From assembly GCA_002291465.1 (NCBI GenBank), contig CP021238.1, positions 1,054,001 through 1,118,000 on the forward strand: a stretch of 64,000 nt of DNA, given 5' to 3'. Position 1 is the stretch's first letter. Each line of letters begins with the position of its first letter. This stretch comes from Mycobacterium lepraemurium (lineage in GTDB: Bacteria; Actinomycetota; Actinomycetes; Mycobacteriales; Mycobacteriaceae). The notes below the pieces were generated by a model. That model had not been told where the DNA came from. It did not search any database and was given only the letters and a program-made list of their open reading frames with translations. Of this stretch, positions 62,467 through 64,000 are shown in pieces. The position numbers and the translations under genes were made by a program.

Positions 62467-64000
62467 CCGTTGGCGTGCAGCAGCGGCCGCAGCCGGTCCG
62501 TCTTGTCGGGTGTCCACCTCGACGGTGACAGTACCGCCGCCCAGGCGTCGGCGACGTAGTGGTGGCCGTGCCCGTCGGGCACGTTCTGGGCGACCGCCAT
62601 GTCCGCCGACACCTGCAGGAACGTCACCACCGGGATCCAGGTGGTCTCCGGCAGCACGTCGTAGCCGCGGCGCTCCTTGAGCCAGTCCGGCTGGGCGAAC
62701 AACAGGTGGGTGGTCCACCAGGCGATCGGATCCGAGGCGTGCTGCAGGTAGACCACCCGCGGGTGATCCCACGGATCCTTGGGCCGCGCCAGGTTGGCCG
62801 CGCGCGCCACGAAGCGGACGTTGCGGCCGTCGTTGTAGATCGGCAACCACTCCGGTGACCCGGCGTCGCGCGTCGACGTCAGATCGGTCCAGATGGTGTT
62901 GTTGAACGTCGGGCCGCTGAACAGGGCGCCGTCGGTGCGGGCCAGCACGTTGTTCAGGCTCATGAACGGTGCCTCGCCGCCGAACGAGCCCTGGCTCTCG
63001 CCGAACACCACCAGCTTGGGGCGCTGCCCCTCGGGCAGTTGGCGGACCAGCCAGTCGACCGCCTCGAACAGCGCCTGACCGCGTGCCGGGCGTTCTCCTT
63101 GTCCACCAGGAACGACAGCCAGCTGGGCAGGGACGAATACTGCATGCTGACGATCGCGGTGTTGCCGTTGTACATGTACTCCAGCGCGGTGGCCTCGGCC
63201 TCGTTGATCCAGCCGGTGCCGGTGGTGGTGGCCACCGCGACGACGGCGCGCCGCAGCCCGCCGGCGCGCTGCAACTCCCGGGCGGCCAGTTCGGCGGTCG
63301 CGGTGATGCCGTCGGCGGAGTTCGGCCCGGATCGGCTCGGTGGCCGGGGCGCCGTTGAACGCGGTCAGCTGTTCCACCCGCGGCCCGCCCTCGATGAAGA
63401 CGCGGCCCTGGTGGCCCAGCGACTCCCAGGACACCAGCGACTCCGGGCCGCCGGAGCGCAGCGGGGTTTTCGGCGGTGCGGTGTTCGGGCTCATCTCGTT
63501 GTTGGCCGAGGCGAAGGTGTTGTTCATGGTGCGCATGGCGAACTTCAGCACCACGCCGTTGAGCAGGGTGATGGTGAGCACCACCAGCAGGGCCACCACG
63601 ATGGTCGCCGACAGCCGAAACGGCGCGATCCGGTCGAGCCGACCGACCAGGAAGCTGACCAACCAGCGGGTGAATTGGCCGACCTCGACGCAGGTGAACA
63701 GCACCACCAGGGACAGCACCCCGGCCACCGGGTAGTCGTACCACTTCAGGTGCGCCACACCCATCAGGTCGCGCACCTTGTCCTGCCACACGTGGAACCA
63801 GATCGCCATCAACACCATGCCGACCGCGCCGACCGGGATCAGGATCTTCCAGGCCCAGCGCGGCGGCGGGGGACTGGACGGTTTGGCCCACAGGTACCGG
63901 TAGAGCCAGACGGCGAAGACGCCCAGCCCGTAGCCGATGGCGCCGGAGATGCCGCTGACCAATCCCTGGAATATCGCCCCGCGCGGCAGCAGCGACGGGG
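62463..64000 (-). pseudogene. Large membrane protein with alpha/beta-hydrolase domain (Rv1069c equivalent), two frameshifts, 5' end outside window
   Basis: The frame runs to the window end without a start, so the N-terminus is missing from view. Membrane segments: GLGVFAVWLYRYLW, ILIPVGAVGMVLMAIWFHVW, YPVAGVLSLVVLFTCVEVGQ and LSATIVVALLVVLTITLLNG; then FIEGGPRVEQLTAFNGAPAT. Near 63325 the frame shifts to GWINEAEATALEYMYNGNTA and AIVSMQYSSLPSWLSFLVDK, and near 63085 it shifts back to LVVFGESQGSFGGEAPFMSL with the nucleophile in GESQG. The end is DPIAWWTTHLLFAQPDWLK with the Asp, and GHHYV. Rv1069c is ~587 residues. Confidence 0.84.

Overview
The window is high-GC DNA from a slow-growing Mycobacterium. 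Gene content and order follow the M. tuberculosis Rv1003-Rv1069c block: rsmI, pabB, metG, tatD, rpfB-ksgA-ispE, pks16, pth-rplY, prs-glmU, mfd-mazG, lpqU, eno, ppx2, kdp, trcRS, an esx/PPE/PE cluster, a tRNA-Leu, then Rv1056-Rv1069c. Extra accessory genes and protein similarity suggest the M. avium side of the genus. About 22 genes carry frameshifts, nonsense codons or deletions while the housekeeping genes between them are intact. This is the pattern of recent genome reduction; M. lepraemurium, a decayed relative of M. avium, is a plausible source, but that is inference.

Left part (1-14.2 kb): after rsmI and pabB comes an accessory block. It holds an ECF41-type sigma factor coupled to a broken flavin oxidoreductase, a glycosidase-like lipoprotein and its truncated paralogue, a GGDEF-EAL cyclic-di-GMP enzyme, an FkbM methyltransferase and two tandem TetR regulators of the ScbR type (one broken). 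Next are a frameshifted BcsB-like surface protein (Rv1006 equivalent), a frameshifted polysaccharide deacetylase and a broken PAS protein. Together these look like the remains of a surface-polysaccharide module.

Middle (14.2-39.5 kb): the core. metG; rpfB-ksgA-ispE behind an attenuator-like leader; pks16; pth-rplY; prs and glmU; tRNA-Gln; mfd-mazG; lpqU; eno, an FtsB-like protein, a DUF501 protein and ppx2. All of these are intact. Interspersed tatD, an SDR, lpqT and a second diaminopimelate decarboxylase-like gene are broken.

39.5-47.3 kb: the kdp potassium-ATPase locus has collapsed. kdpE, kdpC, the kdpB 3' end, the kdpD 5' end and the kdpD kinase domain are gone, and kdpA and kdpB carry lesions; kdpF is intact. 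A small broken gene in inverted repeats sits where the rest of kdpDE should be. The TrcS/TrcR two-component system next door is intact.

47.4-50.75 kb: an intact ESX-5-type cluster (esxI, esxJ, PPE15, PE8 equivalents) followed by tRNA-Leu(TAA). 50.9-64 kb: a mostly decayed accessory stretch. Broken genes include a methyltransferase, a dienelactone hydrolase reduced to a 49-residue ORF, a DUF427 protein, the Rv1057 beta-propeller (the known TrcR target in M. tuberculosis), fadD14, Rv1060, Rv1061, Rv1063c, lpqV and Rv1069c. Intact survivors are a membrane protein, a small DUF6295-like protein, a patatin, a cysteine-dioxygenase-like cupin and a rhodanese.
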